From Blastococcus mobilis (GTDB lineage: Bacteria; Actinomycetota; Actinomycetes; Mycobacteriales; Geodermatophilaceae): a stretch of 64,000 bases of DNA. Shown here in pieces: positions 36,303 through 46,329 of this stretch. The stretch lies in assembly GCF_900188025.1 (NCBI RefSeq), contig NZ_FZNO01000023.1, positions 1-64,000 on the forward strand, in the 5' to 3' direction. Made by a program: the position numbers and the translations under genes. Position 1 is the stretch's first letter, and the number at the start of each line of letters is the position of its first letter. Below the pieces are notes generated by a model. It worked only from the letters and a program-made list of their open reading frames with translations. It made no database searches and had not been told where the DNA came from.

Positions 36303-36629
36303 TCAGATGTAGTCGGCGAGGTCGCTCAGAATGGCGCCCTTGGGCTTCGCTCCGATGATGCTCTTCACCGGCTTGCCGCCCTGGAAGACGGTCATCGTCG
36401 GGATGGACATGACCTGGTAGTCCCGGGCGATCTGCGGGTTCTCGTCGATGTTGAGCTTCGCGATCGTCAGCTTGTCGCCGTGCTCGGCGGCGATCTCCTC
36501 GAGAACGGGGGCGACCATCTTGCAGGGGCCGCACCACTCCGCCCAGAAGTCCACGAGCACGGGCTTGTCGCTGCCCAGCACATCGCTGGCGAAGCTGGTG
36601 TCGGTGACCGTCACAGTGTTGCCTGCCAT
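36303..36629 (-). CDS. trxA: Thioredoxin
   Basis: A 108-residue thioredoxin with the active site WCGPCK near 33-38 and the cis-Pro in MSIPTMTVF. Full-length and cytoplasmic; reduces protein disulfides using electrons from the thioredoxin reductase encoded just upstream. A 132-bp gap containing a family 1 repeat separates the two genes. Possibly co-transcribed from the SigR-type promoter before trxB. Confidence 0.97.
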   Translation of the reverse strand: MAGNTVTVTDTSFASDVLGSDKPVLVDFWAEWCGPCKMVAPVLEEIAAEHGDKLTIAKLNIDENPQIARDYQVMSIPTMTVFQGGKPVKSIIGAKPKGAILSDLADYI

Positions 36630-36701
36630 GGGTCGTTCTTCCTCTCGTTCGACTGCCTGACGTCCTGTGGGGTCAACCCGCAGAACGGTGGTTCTATGCC
36701 C

Positions 36702-36760
36702 GGAAGGACCGCCCTGCCCCCACCGCTCGCGAGCTCGCGACGGGCGCCGGCACGGCGGCC
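36702..36760 (+). repeat. Hairpin repeat family 1, copy H (trxB-trxA)
   Basis: GGAAGGACCGCCCTGCCCCC, then CACCGCTCGCGAGCTCGCGA. The outer stem is reduced to CCGCC/GGCGG. It points opposite to trxB and ends next to its stop codon. Confidence 0.65.
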
Positions 36761-36761
36761 G

Positions 36762-37772
36762 CTAGCGCTCGTCGAACGTCTCGGCGAGCCAGCGCTCGGC
36801 GTCGATCGCGGCCGCCGCACCCGTGCCGGCCGAGGTGATCGCCTGGCGGTAGATGTGGTCCACCACGTCACCGCAGGCGAAGACGCCGTCGATGTTGGTG
36901 CGCGTGGTGGGGTGCTCGACCTGGATGTAGCCCTCGTCGTCCAGCTTCAGCTGGCCGGCGAACAACTCGCTCCGTGGGTCGTGACCGATGGCGACGAACA
37001 GGCCGGTGACCGGCATCGTCTCGGTGGCGCCGCTCTCGACGTCGGTGATCTGGACGCCGTCAACGGTGGTCTCGCCGAGCACATCGGTGACCTGCTTGCC
37101 CAGCGCCCAGCGGATCTTGGCGTTGTCCTGCGCGCGCTTCTGCATGATCTTGGACGCGCGGAGCTCGGGCCGCCGGTGGACGACGGTGACGCTCTTGGCG
37201 AAGCGGGTGAGGAAGGTGGCCTCCTCCATCGCGGAGTCACCACCACCGACGACCACGATGTCCTGGTCGCGGAAGAAGAAGCCGTCGCAGGTGGCACAGG
37301 CCGACACACCGCGGCCCAGCAGACGCTGCTCGTTCTCCAGACCCAGGTAGCGGTACTTGGAGCCGGTGGCGACGATCACGGCGTGGGCGCGGTGCACCTC
37401 GCTGCCCACCTTGACGATCTTCGGGTCGACGGTGAGGTCGACCTCGGTCACGTCGCGGGCGACCAGCTCGGCCCCGAAGCGCTCGGCCTGGGTGCGCATG
37501 TCGTCCATGAGCTGGGGACCCTGGATGCCCTCGGGGAAGCCGGGGAAGTTCTCGACCTCGGTGGTGGTCATGAGCGCGCCGCCGAACTGCGATCCTTCGA
37601 ACACCAGGGGGTGGAGGTTCGCGCGGGCGGCGTACGTGGCCGCGGTGTAACCGGCGGGCCCGGAGCCGATGATGATGAGGTCACGGATGCCGTCGCGCTC
37701 GGCCGGCGGGATCACGGGGTCCTCGATCTCGCCGGTGGTCACGGCGGGGCCAGGGCTGGGATGGTTCGTCAC
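36762..37772 (-). CDS. trxB: Thioredoxin reductase
   Basis: A 336-residue FAD/NADPH flavoenzyme. FAD loop [21 protein letters not shown], redox disulfide [13 protein letters not shown] loop [20 protein letters not shown] with the following HRR, and the C-terminal FAD motif [37 protein letters not shown] are all present. The start is taken as GTG 37772, ten bases after the promoter -10 and hence likely leaderless; GTG 37781 is an alternative. SigR control of trxBA is known in Streptomyces and fits the promoter seen here. Confidence 0.95.
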   Translation of the reverse strand: MTNHPSPGPAVTTGEIEDPVIPPAERDGIRDLIIIGSGPAGYTAATYAARANLHPLVFEGSQFGGALMTTTEVENFPGFPEGIQGPQLMDDMRTQAERFGAELVARDVTEVDLTVDPKIVKVGSEVHRAHAVIVATGSKYRYLGLENEQRLLGRGVSACATCDGFFFRDQDIVVVGGGDSAMEEATFLTRFAKSVTVVHRRPELRASKIMQKRAQDNAKIRWALGKQVTDVLGETTVDGVQITDVESGATETMPVTGLFVAIGHDPRSELFAGQLKLDDEGYIQVEHPTTRTNIDGVFACGDVVDHIYRQAITSAGTGAAAAIDAERWLAETFDER

Positions 37773-37781
37773 GGGCGGCAC

Positions 37782-37807
37782 AACGAGGATCGTAGGGGCG
37801 GCATTCC
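37782..37807 (-). promoter_or_regulatory. SigR-type promoter of trxB
   Basis: On the minus strand GGAAT (37807-37803) and GTT (37784-37782) are separated by exactly 18 bases. That is the oxidative-stress SigR consensus GGAAT-N18-GTT known from Streptomyces trxBA. It lies just before the trxB GTG. Confidence 0.75.
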
Positions 37808-37857
37808 CCGGCCTCCTGTCAGCGACCCCCTCCCGGGACGGGGTCCTTCCACCTTCC

Positions 37858-39585
37858 TCAGCCGGCTGCGTGGACGGTGACCTCGGCGATGTCCGCGGAG
37901 AAGCCGTTCTCGCTGGGCACCAGCCCGGTGATCCAGACCAGCACGTAACGGGCGGAGACCGGCTCCTCGAAGCTGAGCTGCGTCTCCTCCTCGACCGTCC
38001 CGTCGGCGGCGACGGCGAAGTCGTCCAGGTCGCCGTCGGGGGAGTTCCCGGTGCGGATCTCCACCGTCGCACCGGGGGCGGAGCTGGTGAGGGTGACCGC
38101 CCCGAGCTCCTGCTTCTGCCCCAGGTCCAGCAGGAGCCCGACGCCGTCCTTGAGGTTGCCGAAGGCCGGTGAACCGCGGTACTCCAGGGTCGACCATGAG
38201 GTGGAGGGGTCGCCGTCGAAAGCACGCGGGACGGCGCGGGTGTTCTCGGGCTCGCCGTCGCCGCCCGGGTCGTACACGGCGCCCGAGGCGATCGGCACGG
38301 TCTCCCCGGCCGGGACGGCGGCGCCCCCCGTCTGCGGCGCGGGCGCGCTCACCGAGGGGGTCGAGCCGGGAACCTCCTCGACCTCCCCGGCGACGGACAG
38401 CACCTTGTCGCCGATCCACCAGGCGAGCGCCACGACGATCAGCAGGGCGAGCAGCGGCAGCGCGATGAAGAGCATGCGGCGGCGCTTGGCCGCGTCGTCG
38501 TCGAGATCGTTCTCACCGGTGGCCGGCCCCTCGTGGTCCGCTGCGTCGCCGAGCACCGCGAGGGATTCGTCGTCGTAGCGGTCGGGGGTGGCGGAGACCG
38601 ACCCGGCGTAGGCGCCGGTGGCCGGGGCGACGGTGTCGGCGTCGATCGTGTCGCCGCCGAGGGAACCGGGGGCCGGCGGGGCGCTGGTGACCGGCCGCAC
38701 GGGAGGAACGGGCGGTCGCGCGTGCGGGTGGAGACGGACGGGCTCGGCGCTCGCCACGGCGCGCGTCGCGCCCCCGCCGTCGGGGTGGTCGGAGGCCTGG
38801 TCGGGCCGGCGGTCGCGCAGCCGGCGCAGCCAACCGCTGTCGGTCTCCTCCGCGCGGGCGGCCGGGGTGAGGGGGCCGGGGCGGGACCGCTCCGCGAGCA
38901 GCGAGGCCATCGCGGCGACGCTGGACAGGCCCTGTCCCGGTTCGGTGGACCGGGCGCGGCGGACCAGCGCCACGAGGTCCGACGGCCCCGAGACGGTGCG
39001 CGGCCCGGGGTGGGCCGGGTCCAGGCCGGTCAGACAGGCCTCGAGGAGTGCGCCGAGGGCGGCGATGTCGCCGTCGATGCTGCCGGTCGCGGCGGGAACG
39101 GCCCGCAGGCCGACGAGGCCGTTCGGGCGCAGGACGACGTTGTCGGGGGTGAGCCCGCCGACGGCGAGGCCGACCCGGTGTGCTTCGGCGACCCCCTCGG
39201 CGAGGCGTCGCAGCACCGTCCGGGCCTCGCGATCGGGCATCGGGCCGCGGGCGAGCCGCTCGGCGAGGGTCTCGCCGTCGATCCACTCGTTGACGACGTA
39301 GGCGGCGCCGCCCGGGGTCTGCGGGTCGCCGGAGCCTTCGGAGGCGTCATAGACCATGGCCAGAGCCGGGGTGGCCAGCCCGCCGGCGGTCAGCGCGCGG
39401 CTGATCCAGGCGTGTGCGGCGGGGCCGGCCGGGGTGTGCACCCGGATGGCGACGTCGCGGTTGAGGACGCGGTCCTTGGCCCGCCAGCACTGGATGACGC
39501 CGGTGGGAGTGGGCTCGTCGGGGCCGACCTGGTCGAGTGGGCGGTAGCGGTCGGGAAGGCCGGTGGTCGTCGATGTCATCGACAC
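37858..39585 (-). CDS. MurJ-associated pseudokinase with membrane helix and discoidin-like domain
   Basis: A 575-residue protein. Residues 1-260 have a protein-kinase fold but lack key residues: the VAIK lysine is Arg (VAIRVHTP), the catalytic HRD loop reads [13 protein letters not shown], and no DFG is seen. A long disordered linker (about 270-395) precedes a single helix, [22 protein letters not shown] (about 400-422). The extracytoplasmic part (about 445-575) resembles an F5/8-type (discoidin) domain: [32 protein letters not shown]. In M. tuberculosis a similar pseudokinase is fused to MurJ (Rv3910) and recruits FhaA when phosphorylated. Here it is a separate gene 77 bp after murJ. GGAGG six bases before the GTG at 39585 decides the start. 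Confidence 0.85.
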   Translation of the reverse strand: MSMTSTTTGLPDRYRPLDQVGPDEPTPTGVIQCWRAKDRVLNRDVAIRVHTPAGPAAHAWISRALTAGGLATPALAMVYDASEGSGDPQTPGGAAYVVNEWIDGETLAERLARGPMPDREARTVLRRLAEGVAEAHRVGLAVGGLTPDNVVLRPNGLVGLRAVPAATGSIDGDIAALGALLEACLTGLDPAHPGPRTVSGPSDLVALVRRARSTEPGQGLSSVAAMASLLAERSRPGPLTPAARAEETDSGWLRRLRDRRPDQASDHPDGGGATRAVASAEPVRLHPHARPPVPPVRPVTSAPPAPGSLGGDTIDADTVAPATGAYAGSVSATPDRYDDESLAVLGDAADHEGPATGENDLDDDAAKRRRMLFIALPLLALLIVVALAWWIGDKVLSVAGEVEEVPGSTPSVSAPAPQTGGAAVPAGETVPIASGAVYDPGGDGEPENTRAVPRAFDGDPSTSWSTLEYRGSPAFGNLKDGVGLLLDLGQKQELGAVTLTSSAPGATVEIRTGNSPDGDLDDFAVAADGTVEEETQLSFEEPVSARYVLVWITGLVPSENGFSADIAEVTVHAAG

Positions 39586-39662
39586 TGTCGACCTCCTGTC
39601 CTGTTCCGACCGCCGGCGCGAGCGCTCCGGAGACGGCGGCGTCACATCCCGCGTGGGTCCGG

Positions 39663-41663
39663 TCATCCGCGTCCCGTCCGGGCCCTGATCGCTGCCAGGG
39701 GCTGCTTGATCTCCGGGACGCGGGCCAGCACCAGACCCGCGAGCGCCACGCCGCCGATGACCACGGTACCGACCAGCACCGTCACGAGCGAGCCTGTGGC
39801 GGACGTGCCGACGAGGTCATCGGTCACGTTCCGGACGAGCAGCCCCGCGCCGCCCGCGATCAGCGCGGCCGCGGCCATGCGCAGGACCGGCCCGAACGTC
39901 TCCCGCGTGCGCAGGCCGCCGAGCCGGCGGCGGAGGGCGACGTCGCCGATCACCCAGCCGACCACGTAGGTGATGCTGGTCACCAGCATCAGGCCGGCGA
40001 CGACCAAGTCGGGCCCGACGACCGCCGGGACGGCCAGCAGCAGCGGTACGCGGACGGCGACCATGCCGATCTGGATCAGCGTCGGGGTGCGGGCGTCCTT
40101 CATCGCGTAGAAGACCCGCAGCTGGAGCAGCGTCACCGCCATGGGCAGCAGTCCGAAGGCCCCGATGGCCAGGGCCGTGCCGATCCCCGCGGCCTGTTCG
40201 GCCGTCGTCTCGCCCCGGGCGAAGGCGAGGACGCCCAGTGCGGGGCCGAGGACGATCAGCGCGGCGGTGACCGGCAGGAGCCCGAGGGCGGAGAGCCGGG
40301 TGCCGAGCGAGAGGTCCTGGATCACGGCCGGGAAGTCGTGCCGCGCAGCGGCGCGGCTCATGCGGGGCAGGAGCGCGGTGAGGAGTGCGACGCCGATGAT
40401 CCCGTAGGGCATCTGGAACAGCAGGCTCGCGTTGGCGAACGCCAGCGAGCCCAGGCCGCCGGCGCGCCCGGCGGCGTTGGCGATGCGCATCGCCACGGCG
40501 ACGCCGATCGCGCTGACCGCGGAGTACCCGATCACCCAGAGCCCCAGCGTGCCGGCCTCGCGCAGCCCGGTGTTCTTCAGGCCCCAACGGGGACGCACCG
40601 GGACACCGACGCCCCGCAGCAGCGGCAGCAGGACCAGCGCCTGGACCGCGATGCCGAGCGTGGTGCCGATCCCGAGCAGCCAGACCTGGCCGGGCGTGAT
40701 GGTCACCGGGGTCAGCTCCCCGGGGCCGCCGGCGGCCAGGAAGAGCAGGCCGGTGGCGATCACGACGACGTTGTTGAGCACCGGCGCCCACGCCGGCGGC
40801 CCGAAGACGCCGCGGGAGTTCAGGATCGCCTGGGCCAGGGCGCCGACGCCGTAGAAGACGATCTCGACCAGCAGGATGCGGGCCAGCCAGTTGGCCAGCC
40901 GCACCTGTTCCGGGTCGTCCACGATGCCGTAGAGCCGGGTCAGGAGCGGAGCGGCCAGGATGGCCACCGCCGTCACGACGACGAGCCCGCTGAGCGCGAT
41001 CGTGCTCAGCCGCTGCGCGTAGGCCGTGCCGCCGTCGCTGTCGCGCTCCTGGGCGTGCACCAGCAGCGGGACGACGACGGAGGCGAGCACGCCCCCCAGG
41101 AGGAGTTCGTAGACGATGTTCGGCAGGGTGTTCGCGGTGTTGTAGGCGTCCCCGACCGCGCCCACGCCCAGCGCGGCGACCAGGACCATCGTCCGGAGGA
41201 GGCCGGTGATGCGGGAGACGAGCGTGGCGACCGCCATCGTCCCCGCGGCGCGCAGGATCCCGCCCGCCGCACCCGGTGCGCCCTCGCGCCGGTCGGCGTC
41301 CTCGTCGGTCTCCGCTGCCGGCCCGCGCGGGACCGGGGGGAGAGACGTCATCACCTGCGTGTGGCTGTCGTCCGCGGCAGGCACCCAGCGCCCCCGGGCC
41401 GCGCGCAGGGGCGGCAGGGGCGGCAACGGCCGTGGCACGGGCCGTGGCGCGGGCTGCGGGGATCCGTGTGTCGGGTCGGCGAACGGCGCCGACGGCGGCG
41501 GAGCGGCGCGGTAGGGGGGAGGCGGCAGGGCCGGGCCGTCGGCATTGGCGGGGGCCCGGCGAACCGGTGGAGGTACCGGCGGGCGCCCGCTGCGCACGTC
41601 GTCCTCGGCCAGGCCGCCCGGGTCGGGGGCCACGGGTCGTTCGTCCTCCGGATCGGCCCTCAC
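39663..41663 (-). CDS. murJ: Lipid II flippase MurJ (MviN)
   Basis: A 666-residue MOP-family flippase that moves lipid II across the membrane for peptidoglycan synthesis. The first ~145 residues are a Pro/Arg-rich cytoplasmic extension. The MurJ core follows with about 14 helices: ATLVSRITGLLRTMVLVAALGVGAVGDAYNTANTLPNIVYELLLGGVL is the diagnostic start, and LVVAGLMLVTSITYVVGWVIGDVAL lies near the end. The start overlaps the DUF6049 stop by 4 bp (ATGA), indicating coupled translation. Confidence 0.95.
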   Translation of the reverse strand: MRADPEDERPVAPDPGGLAEDDVRSGRPPVPPPVRRAPANADGPALPPPPYRAAPPPSAPFADPTHGSPQPAPRPVPRPLPPLPPLRAARGRWVPAADDSHTQVMTSLPPVPRGPAAETDEDADRREGAPGAAGGILRAAGTMAVATLVSRITGLLRTMVLVAALGVGAVGDAYNTANTLPNIVYELLLGGVLASVVVPLLVHAQERDSDGGTAYAQRLSTIALSGLVVVTAVAILAAPLLTRLYGIVDDPEQVRLANWLARILLVEIVFYGVGALAQAILNSRGVFGPPAWAPVLNNVVVIATGLLFLAAGGPGELTPVTITPGQVWLLGIGTTLGIAVQALVLLPLLRGVGVPVRPRWGLKNTGLREAGTLGLWVIGYSAVSAIGVAVAMRIANAAGRAGGLGSLAFANASLLFQMPYGIIGVALLTALLPRMSRAAARHDFPAVIQDLSLGTRLSALGLLPVTAALIVLGPALGVLAFARGETTAEQAAGIGTALAIGAFGLLPMAVTLLQLRVFYAMKDARTPTLIQIGMVAVRVPLLLAVPAVVGPDLVVAGLMLVTSITYVVGWVIGDVALRRRLGGLRTRETFGPVLRMAAAALIAGGAGLLVRNVTDDLVGTSATGSLVTVLVGTVVIGGVALAGLVLARVPEIKQPLAAIRARTGRG

Positions 41664-44035
41664 ACCGGGCTCCGGTTGGGCGGTGGCTGGAGGGCGGCGC
41701 CCTCCGGCGCTACCGCCGGCGGAGCGGCGTCCGCTGCCGCCCGGCGGCGCCGGAGGACGAAGTGGACCAACCGGCGGAGGAAGAGCAGGCCGAGCAGGGC
41801 GGCCGCCCCCACGGTGATGATGAGCGAGATCGGGCCGTACGCGGTGCTCTTGACCTGCAGGGAGATCTGGTCGCCGAGCGGGCCGCCGGCGGGCGTCGTC
41901 AACTGTGCGCGGACGGCGAATCCGCCGGACTGGTGCACCTCGGTGGGCACCTGGAGGGTGGAACGCTCACCCGGGGCCAGCGTCTGGAGGCCGATCTCCC
42001 CGATGGACAGGCCACGGCTCCCGCGGGTCCGAACGTCGAGCAGCACCTGCACGGTCACCGGGAGGTCGTTGCGCACAGTGAGCACGAGCGGCGCCTCGCT
42101 GGAGCCGAGGCTGTAGGTGCCATCGGCCGGGGCCAACAGCGTCACCTGGCCGCGCAGTTGCTCCAGGAAGGTGCGCAGGGAGTTCGCGACCGCCCGCATC
42201 TCCTCGGGGTCGTCCCGGCGGCCTGCGGACGCGGCCCGCGAGATCGCCGCGTCGTAGCTGCGCAGGGCGGTGTCGGCGTCCCCGACCACCGCACCGGCCA
42301 GGTCGTCCCGGACCGCGACGCCCGCCACCACATCGGCCATCCCGGCGGGGTCCAGGCCAGGCGCGTCGGCCGGATCGGCGAGCTCACCGGCCGGCGCCGC
42401 GGCGCCGGCGGACAGCTCCGCCACGGTCGACGGGCGCAGCCACGGCAGGCTGCCGATGTCGGTCATCATCGCGCCGGCGCCCTCGGGCACGGCGTCCACC
42501 TCGCGGGGCGGGGCGACCAGCACGGTCTGTTCCGTCCCGTCCGGAGCCTGCATGGTGAGGGCGGCGAGCTCGGCGAGGTAGCGCTGCTCAGCCATGCGCG
42601 CGCCACCGGCTGCCTCCTCCACGGAGCTGACGAGACCACCCAGCCCGGGGTCGGCGACGAGGACGTCGAGCGGCCCCTCGGCGGTGGCCACGGTGGTCCG
42701 GGCGGTCGCGGTCGGGTCGGAGAGGCCGACCGCGTCGTCCCCGTCGGTCAGCCCGCCCGCGCCCAGGACGACCTGGCCGACACCGCCGGCCTGCAGGGTC
42801 GGGAGGGTGCCGGCGCGGAACGATCCCCCCGGGGCCCAGGCGAGGTCCGTGCGCGGCTCGACGTCGAGGGCCTCGGCGAGGATGGCCGCTCCGGCACCCT
42901 CCGCCGACTCCTCCGTCTCCGGTGCTGCGGCGTCCGTGGGCCCCGTGGCGGAGGACGTCGCCGCGGCACCGTCCTCGGTCGGGGTGGTCCCCGGTGGGTC
43001 CTGGGCGGTTCCGTCGGGCGTGCCGGGCAGGCTGCGGGTGAGGACGTCGGGAATCCCGGCGCCGACCAGAGCGTCGGCGTCCACGTCGCCGTAGGGCAGG
43101 GCGACCACCGGGTGGACGGCCGCGACCGCGGTGAGTCGCTCGAGGAACGCCGCGGCCGCCTCGGTACCCCGTCCTGCCTCGCCGCCGACCTCGTAGGGCC
43201 CGCCGGCCATCAGCTGCAGCTCCTCCACCAGCGCCGGGTCGACGGCCAGCGTCACCTCGATCGGCGGCGCGTCGCTGCCGCCGGCCGGCAGCCCGCCGGG
43301 CAGCCGCTCGATCACGGCCAGCGCACGGTCCAGGCGTCCACCGGTGTCGACGGACTCGGCGAGCCCGTCGTCCCGGAACCCGCCCGAGGGCTTGCGGTGC
43401 GAGGGCTCGGCGATGGGCCACAGCCAGGCGACGGCGGTCCGTGTGGTGGGCACCGGCGGCTGCTGCACCACGTACGTGGGCAGCTCACCGACCCGCCGCT
43501 GCTCGACGCCGTCCACGGCCCCGTTGACGTTGAGCAGCACCGGGTAGACGCCGTCCTCGGCGAGCCGGAGTTCCTCGGCGGGCAGCGTGTAGTTGAACGC
43601 GAGCTCGTCGCCCGGGGCGAGCTCGCCGGGAACCTGCTGGAACGGCGGCACCACGGCGGTCGCCGGGTCGGGGTCCTCCTGATCGGCGGCCAGCTCGGCG
43701 CGCGTCGTGAGGACGGCGCCGCGCTGCAGCCGCAGGCTCAGATCGGTGATCGTGGTCGGCCCCGTGTTGGTCAGTGTCCCGGTGACGGTCACGACCGACC
43801 CGGGGGTGATGGTCCGCGGCTCGAAGCGGCCGACCGCGATCCGGACGGGCCGGTCGACATCGGTGGCGACGTTCGGGGCTGCGCTCTCCGCGGGAGCGGC
43901 CACGACCGGGATGTCGGCGGGCGCGGCGAGCGCCGGCGCGGCGGGGACGCCGAGCGCCAGACCCAGCGCGGTGACACCCACCGCCGTGGCGGACAGGGGG
44001 GCGGCGGCGGCGCGGAACAGCGCCGTCCGCGTCAC
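41660..44035 (-). CDS. DUF6049 secreted membrane-anchored protein
   Basis: A 791-residue protein related by position and make-up to Rv3909 of M. tuberculosis. A signal peptide (TRTALFRAAAAPLSATAVGVTALGLALGVPAAPALA) precedes a large extracytoplasmic region with Ig-like stretches (SVVTVTGTLTNTGPTTITDLSLRLQ near 90 and VLTVRNDLPVTVQVLLDVRTRG near 680). A C-terminal helix, ISLIITVGAAALLGLLFLRRLVHFVL, anchors it. Function is unknown; the fixed location between mutT4 and murJ suggests a role in wall assembly. The GTG at 44035 follows GGAGG closely; a GTG at 44104 has no ribosome binding site. Confidence 0.88.
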   Translation of the reverse strand: MTRTALFRAAAAPLSATAVGVTALGLALGVPAAPALAAPADIPVVAAPAESAAPNVATDVDRPVRIAVGRFEPRTITPGSVVTVTGTLTNTGPTTITDLSLRLQRGAVLTTRAELAADQEDPDPATAVVPPFQQVPGELAPGDELAFNYTLPAEELRLAEDGVYPVLLNVNGAVDGVEQRRVGELPTYVVQQPPVPTTRTAVAWLWPIAEPSHRKPSGGFRDDGLAESVDTGGRLDRALAVIERLPGGLPAGGSDAPPIEVTLAVDPALVEELQLMAGGPYEVGGEAGRGTEAAAAFLERLTAVAAVHPVVALPYGDVDADALVGAGIPDVLTRSLPGTPDGTAQDPPGTTPTEDGAAATSSATGPTDAAAPETEESAEGAGAAILAEALDVEPRTDLAWAPGGSFRAGTLPTLQAGGVGQVVLGAGGLTDGDDAVGLSDPTATARTTVATAEGPLDVLVADPGLGGLVSSVEEAAGGARMAEQRYLAELAALTMQAPDGTEQTVLVAPPREVDAVPEGAGAMMTDIGSLPWLRPSTVAELSAGAAAPAGELADPADAPGLDPAGMADVVAGVAVRDDLAGAVVGDADTALRSYDAAISRAASAGRRDDPEEMRAVANSLRTFLEQLRGQVTLLAPADGTYSLGSSEAPLVLTVRNDLPVTVQVLLDVRTRGSRGLSIGEIGLQTLAPGERSTLQVPTEVHQSGGFAVRAQLTTPAGGPLGDQISLQVKSTAYGPISLIITVGAAALLGLLFLRRLVHFVLRRRRAAADAAPPAVAPEGAALQPPPNRSPV

Positions 44036-44110
44036 CACACCTCCTCGCCGGCGCTCACCGGCCACCTGACGCGGGGCCGTGCCGTGCCTGTCTCGACCTC
44101 GCACGCCCGG

Positions 44111-44587
44111 TCAGGCGCTGTCGGCCAGCAGTGCGGGCGCGCGCTCGACCAGTGCTCGCTCGTCGGCATAGGCCAGCCGGCCACTCAGCTCGTCGAGGGG
44201 GACCCAGGCGACCTCGGTCACCTCGACGTCGGCATCGGACAGGGCGCCGCCGATCGCGCGAAGGAGGAAGTGGTGCACGGTCTTGTGCACGCGCCGGCCG
44301 TCGGCGACGAACCAGAAATCGATGATTCCCAGCGGAGCGACGACCTCGCCGACGATCCCGGTCTCCTCCGCCACCTCGCGGACCGCGGTGTCCGCGGGGG
44401 TCTCGCCCGCCTCGATGTGCCCCTTGGGCAACGACCACAGGAGCCTGCCCCGGCGGTCGGTGCGGCCGATGAGGGCGGCGCGGGGCCCGGTGACACCGTC
44501 GTCGGCCACCACCAGGCCCCCGGCAGACGTCTCGTCGACCCGGCGCAGCCGGCGGCCGGGGCGCCCGCGCCCGCCCGTCCCAGCCAT
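44111..44587 (-). CDS. NUDIX hydrolase (MutT4-like)
   Basis: A 158-residue hydrolase of nucleoside diphosphate-linked compounds. The Nudix box is complete: [23 protein letters not shown] (G-x5-E-x7-REUxEExGU). The His-rich strand [14 protein letters not shown] follows. Position next to pcnA and DUF6049 matches mutT4 (Rv3908). The ATG at 44587 lies 6 nt after a -10-like TACCCT, so the message is probably leaderless. Substrate is not determinable. Confidence 0.9.
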   Translation of the reverse strand: MAGTGGRGRPGRRLRRVDETSAGGLVVADDGVTGPRAALIGRTDRRGRLLWSLPKGHIEAGETPADTAVREVAEETGIVGEVVAPLGIIDFWFVADGRRVHKTVHHFLLRAIGGALSDADVEVTEVAWVPLDELSGRLAYADERALVERAPALLADSA

Positions 44588-44651
44588 ACCAGGAGGGTAG
44601 CGCGCGTCCGGCGACAGCTCAGGGAGCATCGCAGCGAGGAACGAGCTCAGT

Positions 44652-44704
44652 GGCCGCGCTGCAGGGTCCCGCCGCGAGCGAGCGGTGGGGGGCAGCGGGG
44701 TCCT
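44652..44704 (-). repeat. Hairpin repeat family 1, copy I (NUDIX-pcnA gap)
   Basis: Minus-strand copy: AAGGACCCCGCTGC, core CACCGCTCGCTCGCGG, then GACCCTGCAGCGCGG. The stem CGCTGC/GCAGCG is intact. Unusually it lies between two divergent starts, not after a stop codon. Confidence 0.75.
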
Positions 44705-44762
44705 TACGCGGAGCGCGGAGCCGGACCAAGGCGGCTGAGCGACGGCACTAGTCTGGCTGGTC

Positions 44763-46280
44763 GTGTCCGCAGAGCCCCCGCGTCCCACGACTGAGCCCGC
44801 GAGTCGTCCGCACGCCGAGCCGGTCCCCCCGGCCGTTCAGGCGACGGTGCGGGAGCTGGTCGACCTCTCCCCCGTCCTGACCGAGCTCGGGCAGCGCTTC
44901 ACCGCCGCGGGTTTCGAGGTCCACCTCGTCGGAGGCTCGGTACGGGACGCGTTGCTCGCCGCGGCCGCGCCCGCGCACGACCCGACCCACCCGCCCGGCG
45001 ACCTCGACCTCACCACCGACGCGCGCCCCGAGCAGGTCCTCGAGCTGCTCCGCGGATGGGCCGGTTCCACGTGGAACACGGGCATCGCGTTCGGCACGGT
45101 CGGTGCCGAGGTCCGCGGATCGCGGCTGGAGATCACCACGTTCCGGGCCGACCGCTACGACCGGGAGTCCCGGAATCCGGAGGTGGCCTGGGGGAACTCG
45201 CTGGTCGACGACCTTCGACGTCGGGACTTCACGGTGAACGCCATGGCGGTCTCACTGGGCCCCGACCGGACGGTGACCGACCCCTTCGGAGGTCTGGGCG
45301 ACCTGATGCGCGGGCGGCTGCGCACGCCTGGTCCGGCCGTGGAGTCCTTCGCCGACGACCCGTTGCGGATGCTGCGCGCCGTCCGGTTCGTGGCCCAGCT
45401 GGGCCTCGTCCCCGAGGACGACGTCGTGGCGGCGATGACCTCGCTGAGCGGTGAACTCGGCCGGATCACCCCCGAGCGGGTGCAGGCGGAGCTGTCCAGG
45501 ACGCTGCTCCAGGACGCCCCGAGGGCGGCGCTGGAGCTCTTCGTCGACACCGGGCTGTCCGACGTGGCGCTCCCGGAGCTCTCCGCCCTGCGGATGGAGA
45601 TCGACGAGCACCACCAGCACAAGGACGTCTACACGCACTCGCTGACGGTGCTGGACCAGGCCATCGCTCTGGAGAAGGCCGACGCGGAGGCGCCGTCGCC
45701 GGACCTGGTGCTCCGGCTGGCCGCGCTGCTGCACGACATCGGAAAGCCGGCGACCCGCCGGCACGAGCCCCGCGGGCGGGTGTCCTTCCACCACCACGAG
45801 GTGGTCGGCGCCAAGCTGGTGCGCAAGCGGCTGACCGCGTTGCGGTACTCCAAGGAGATCGTCGAGGCGGTGTCCCGCCTGACCTTCCTCCACCTGCGCT
45901 TCCACGGGTACGGCTCCGGCGAGTGGACCGACTCCGCGGTCCGCCGGTACGTCACCGACGCCGGAGACCTGCTGCCCCGCCTGCACAAGCTGGTGCGGTC
46001 GGACTCCACGACGCGGAACAAGCGGCGGGCGGCCGCGCTCTCGGCCACCTACGACTCGCTCGAGGCGCGGATCGCCGAGATCGCCGAGAAGGAGGACCTG
46101 GCGCGGGTGCGCCCGGACCTCGACGGCAACGCGATCATGGAGATCCTCGGACTCCGCCCCGGTCCGGATGTCGGGCGCGCCTGGCAGTTCCTCAAGGACC
46201 TGCGGCTCGAGCGAGGTCCCCTCGACCCGGACGACGCCGAGGCCGCGCTCCGGGACTGGTGGGCGGCTCAGCAGGACTGA
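44763..46280 (+). CDS. pcnA: CCA tRNA nucleotidyltransferase / poly(A) polymerase family
   Basis: A 505-residue enzyme that builds or repairs the tRNA 3' CCA end (tRNA genes here lack encoded CCA, consistent with need). The nucleotidyltransferase head has [13 protein letters not shown] and the metal-binding [21 protein letters not shown] and [18 protein letters not shown] follow. A C-terminal HD domain ([14 protein letters not shown], then [11 protein letters not shown]) gives phosphohydrolase features. The GTG lies 8 nt after a -10-like TAGTCT and no ribosome binding site is seen. A parS palindrome at 45064-45077 is read as GSTWNT inside the catalytic head. Confidence 0.94.
   Translation: MSAEPPRPTTEPASRPHAEPVPPAVQATVRELVDLSPVLTELGQRFTAAGFEVHLVGGSVRDALLAAAAPAHDPTHPPGDLDLTTDARPEQVLELLRGWAGSTWNTGIAFGTVGAEVRGSRLEITTFRADRYDRESRNPEVAWGNSLVDDLRRRDFTVNAMAVSLGPDRTVTDPFGGLGDLMRGRLRTPGPAVESFADDPLRMLRAVRFVAQLGLVPEDDVVAAMTSLSGELGRITPERVQAELSRTLLQDAPRAALELFVDTGLSDVALPELSALRMEIDEHHQHKDVYTHSLTVLDQAIALEKADAEAPSPDLVLRLAALLHDIGKPATRRHEPRGRVSFHHHEVVGAKLVRKRLTALRYSKEIVEAVSRLTFLHLRFHGYGSGEWTDSAVRRYVTDAGDLLPRLHKLVRSDSTTRNKRRAAALSATYDSLEARIAEIAEKEDLARVRPDLDGNAIMEILGLRPGPDVGRAWQFLKDLRLERGPLDPDDAEAALRDWWAAQQD
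45064..45077 (+). promoter_or_regulatory. parS site inside pcnA
   Basis: Perfect GTTCCACGTGGAAC within the coding sequence, about 15 kb right of parAB. Confidence 0.85.
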
Positions 46281-46329
46281 ACCTGCCTCCGGACTGCAGG
46301 TAGCGCGGCGTCCTGCCGACAATCCCGAC

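Noticed and set aside
41276-44794. 1,172-codon plus-strand frame opposite DUF6049
   Set aside because: Antisense shadow; composition is Gly/Arg/His-rich and no ribosome binding site or domain is present.
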